From Anaerolineae bacterium (GTDB taxonomy: Bacteria; Chloroflexota; Anaerolineae; Promineifilales; Promineifilaceae), in contig JANQGC010000301.1 of assembly GCA_028277515.1 (NCBI GenBank), positions 1 through 8,291 of the forward strand: a DNA stretch of 8,291 nucleotides, read 5' to 3'. The notes beneath the pieces are model-generated. The model saw only the letters and a list, made by a program, of their open reading frames with translations. It had not been told where the DNA came from and did not search any database. Shown here one piece after another: positions 7,474-8,291 of the stretch. Within the stretch, counting starts at the first letter, position 1; every line of letters starts with the position of its first letter. The translations under genes and the position numbers were made by a program.

Positions 7474-7501
7474 GTGTCCCCAAAGTAAGGGACAAGGACA
7501 C
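7474..7501. repeat. Nested inverted repeat upstream of the PnuC-like gene
   Basis: An outer pair GTGTCC (7474-7479) and GGACAC (7496-7501) overlaps an inner pair TGTCCC (7475-7480) and GGGACA (7489-7494) with an 8-base loop. The two pairings are mutually exclusive, so the RNA could switch between them, or the DNA could be an operator. It lies 53-80 bp upstream of the PnuC-like start. It could also be a mobile-element end, but no second copy or transposase is in the window. The function is unknown. Confidence 0.45.
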
Positions 7502-7836
7502 TCCCTAGACAATTGAGGAAACTGATAGATGACAAAATTATGAATCTGTGTGGTTGAAAAGAAGTGTTATACTTATTGAGGAGGAGGGGGAGAGGTGCAG
7601 AAAAAGCCCCACGACACCATATCATCAGAGGCGGAATCTTGGGTAAGATCAGTATTTAAGAAGTAATTGTTCATGATATGTTCCAAGAATTCTAGCCAAG
7701 TGTTTATGACGCTGTGCTAGTAAATTCAATACAGACAGAGAGGATAATAATTGTAAAGCTTATCTTTGTCAACTGATTTGGTTGGTGGGTTGGTGACATA
7801 TATGTTAAACAATTCCTGAGCCTCAATCAAAAAACT

Positions 7837-7848
7837 GAACTATTGTTC
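7837..7848. promoter_or_regulatory. Distal LexA (SOS) box, perfect GAAC-N4-GTTC
   Basis: GAACtattGTTC matches the Gram-positive type LexA/DinR consensus at all eight defined bases. The palindrome extends one base on each side (T...A). It is the only perfect match I found in the window, where about 0.13 would be expected by chance. It lies 18 bp upstream of the recA -35 box. Confidence 0.7.
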
Positions 7849-7866
7849 AAAAAATAAAATTCGATC

Positions 7867-7895
7867 TTGACAACATCGAACATCTGTGCTAAAAT
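7867..7895 (+). promoter_or_regulatory. recA promoter with embedded LexA box
   Basis: TTGACA (7867-7872), a 17-bp spacer and TAAAAT (7890-7895) preceded by TGC form a near-consensus extended sigma-70 promoter, with an AT-rich stretch just upstream (7847-7864). The spacer holds CGAACATCTGTGC (7877-7889), which matches seven of eight defined bases of GAAC-N4-GTTC. Its position would let LexA block RNA polymerase. Transcription should begin near 7902, leaving a leader of about 120 nt. Confidence 0.8.
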
Positions 7896-8010
7896 TCTTG
7901 TTGTATTTCAAAATGCCCGAATAACAGTCTGAATATGCAAACGTCCTGACATTTGCCGGCCGTGGTCATGATGCACCATTGGTCCTGGTTCAGGCTGTCT
8001 AAAATAAAAA

Positions 8011-8015
8011 AGGAG
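8011..8015 (+). promoter_or_regulatory. recA ribosome-binding site
   Basis: AGGAG nine bases before the ATG at 8025. It decides the start, because two in-frame ATGs at 7968 and 7971 would otherwise extend the protein by up to 19 residues of non-RecA sequence. Confidence 0.8.
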
Positions 8016-8024
8016 TGCAAAATC

Positions 8025-8291
8025 ATGGCAAATTCAAATGGCAACGGCCGCGCCGTATCACTGGAAAAAACATTGGATTTACTAACGAAGAAATATGGGG
8101 AGGGTACGATCATGCGTATGGGCGAGGCTCAACATTTAGAGGTTGAAACCATACCAACCGGTTCTCTTTCTTTAGACATCGCTCTTGGTATAGGCGGCAT
8201 TCCCCGCGGCCGGGTCATCGAAATCTATGGTCCCGAATCCTCAGGCAAAACCACCCTCTGCCAACACATCATCGCCGAAGCGCAGCGTCTG
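8025..8291 (+). CDS. recA: Recombinase RecA, 3'-truncated by window edge
   Basis: The first 89 codons of RecA, the ATP-dependent strand-exchange protein of homologous recombination and the co-protease that triggers LexA self-cleavage. The frame is open to the window end and reads [17 protein letters not shown], then [13 protein letters not shown] (22-34), [13 protein letters not shown] (43-55), [12 protein letters not shown] (59-70) and the Walker [10 protein letters not shown] (69-77), followed by [10 protein letters not shown]. These match the RecA N-terminal helix, the polymerisation segment and the ATP-binding core. The remaining roughly 260 residues lie outside the window. The promoter carries SOS-type operators, so induction by DNA damage is expected. 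No second gene is seen upstream in the same transcript. Confidence 0.97.
   Translation, partial: MANSNGNGRAVSLEKTLDLLTKKYGEGTIMRMGEAQHLEVETIPTGSLSLDIALGIGGIPRGRVIEIYGPESSGKTTLCQHIIAEAQRL

Larger units (their letters stand above)
7422..7836. other. Non-coding stretch between PnuC-like gene and recA control region
   Basis: About 415 bp, rather AT-rich, with no convincing gene. It contains the PnuC-like ribosome-binding site, the nested inverted repeat, a plus-strand extended -10 (TGTTATACT, 7565-7573) followed by an all-purine tract (7578-7595), a 23-codon GTG reading frame (7595-7666) of doubtful reality, a G-rich run GGTTGGTGGGTTGG (7780-7793) and a palindrome ACATATATGT (7796-7805). I see no tRNA, riboswitch fold or insertion-sequence remnant that I can name. 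Confidence 0.6.

Noticed and set aside
7422..7625. N-terminal extension of the PnuC-like protein by 68 residues
   Set aside because: The frame is open to an ATG at 7625, but there is no ribosome-binding site there, the residues look non-coding, and a good AGAGGTG sits before the ATG at 7421.
7968..8024. RecA extended upstream to the in-frame ATGs at 7968 or 7971
   Set aside because: The added residues ([10 protein letters not shown]...) are unlike RecA, and AGGAG is correctly spaced for the ATG at 8025.
7889..8113. Minus-strand 74-residue reading frame across the recA start
   Set aside because: It is antisense to the recA promoter, leader and 5' coding region, with no family resemblance; it is a shadow frame.

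Overview
This is an 8.3-kb stretch of bacterial chromosome with seven genes that I can support. Two of them are cut by the window edges. Every gene is ordinary core or envelope-related content. There is no CRISPR array, insertion sequence, tRNA, rRNA or phage module. The best taxonomic guess is a Chloroflexota (Anaerolineae-like) bacterium. This is an inference from the MurJ variant, the RecA N-terminus, a GAAC-N4-GTTC LexA-type operator and genes that seem to be transcribed without leaders; nothing in the window proves it. A further signature is strong enrichment of the palindrome CGGCCG (22 copies by hand count).

Layout from left to right. The 3' part of an adenine deaminase gene (purine salvage) runs rightward off the left edge. 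A GT4-family glycosyltransferase, resembling diacylglycerol glucosyltransferases, faces it tail to tail. Divergent from the glycosyltransferase is a two-gene ABC exporter operon, an ATPase followed by an ABC-2-like permease, with an ATGA overlap. It converges on a small two-helix membrane protein of unknown function. That protein gene is divergent from murJ (lipid II flippase) across a 58-bp intergenic region. murJ converges on a small PnuC-like membrane protein gene. About 600 bp of mostly non-coding DNA follows, ending in a well-formed SOS-type promoter for recA, whose first 89 codons close the window.

The glycosyltransferase, ABC exporter and MurJ all fit a cell-envelope theme, but alternating strands mean they are not one operon. 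RecA is probably under LexA control, since a perfect GAACtattGTTC box and a second, imperfect box lie 41 bp apart, the second inside the promoter. Initiation style appears mixed. The ABC operon, the small membrane protein and murJ have -10-like elements only a few bases before the start codon and no convincing ribosome-binding site. recA and the PnuC-like gene have clear Shine-Dalgarno sequences. I did not find a clearly new multi-gene system. The observations most worth testing are the CGGCCG enrichment, the double SOS operator, the leaderless promoters, and the structured region upstream of the PnuC-like gene.
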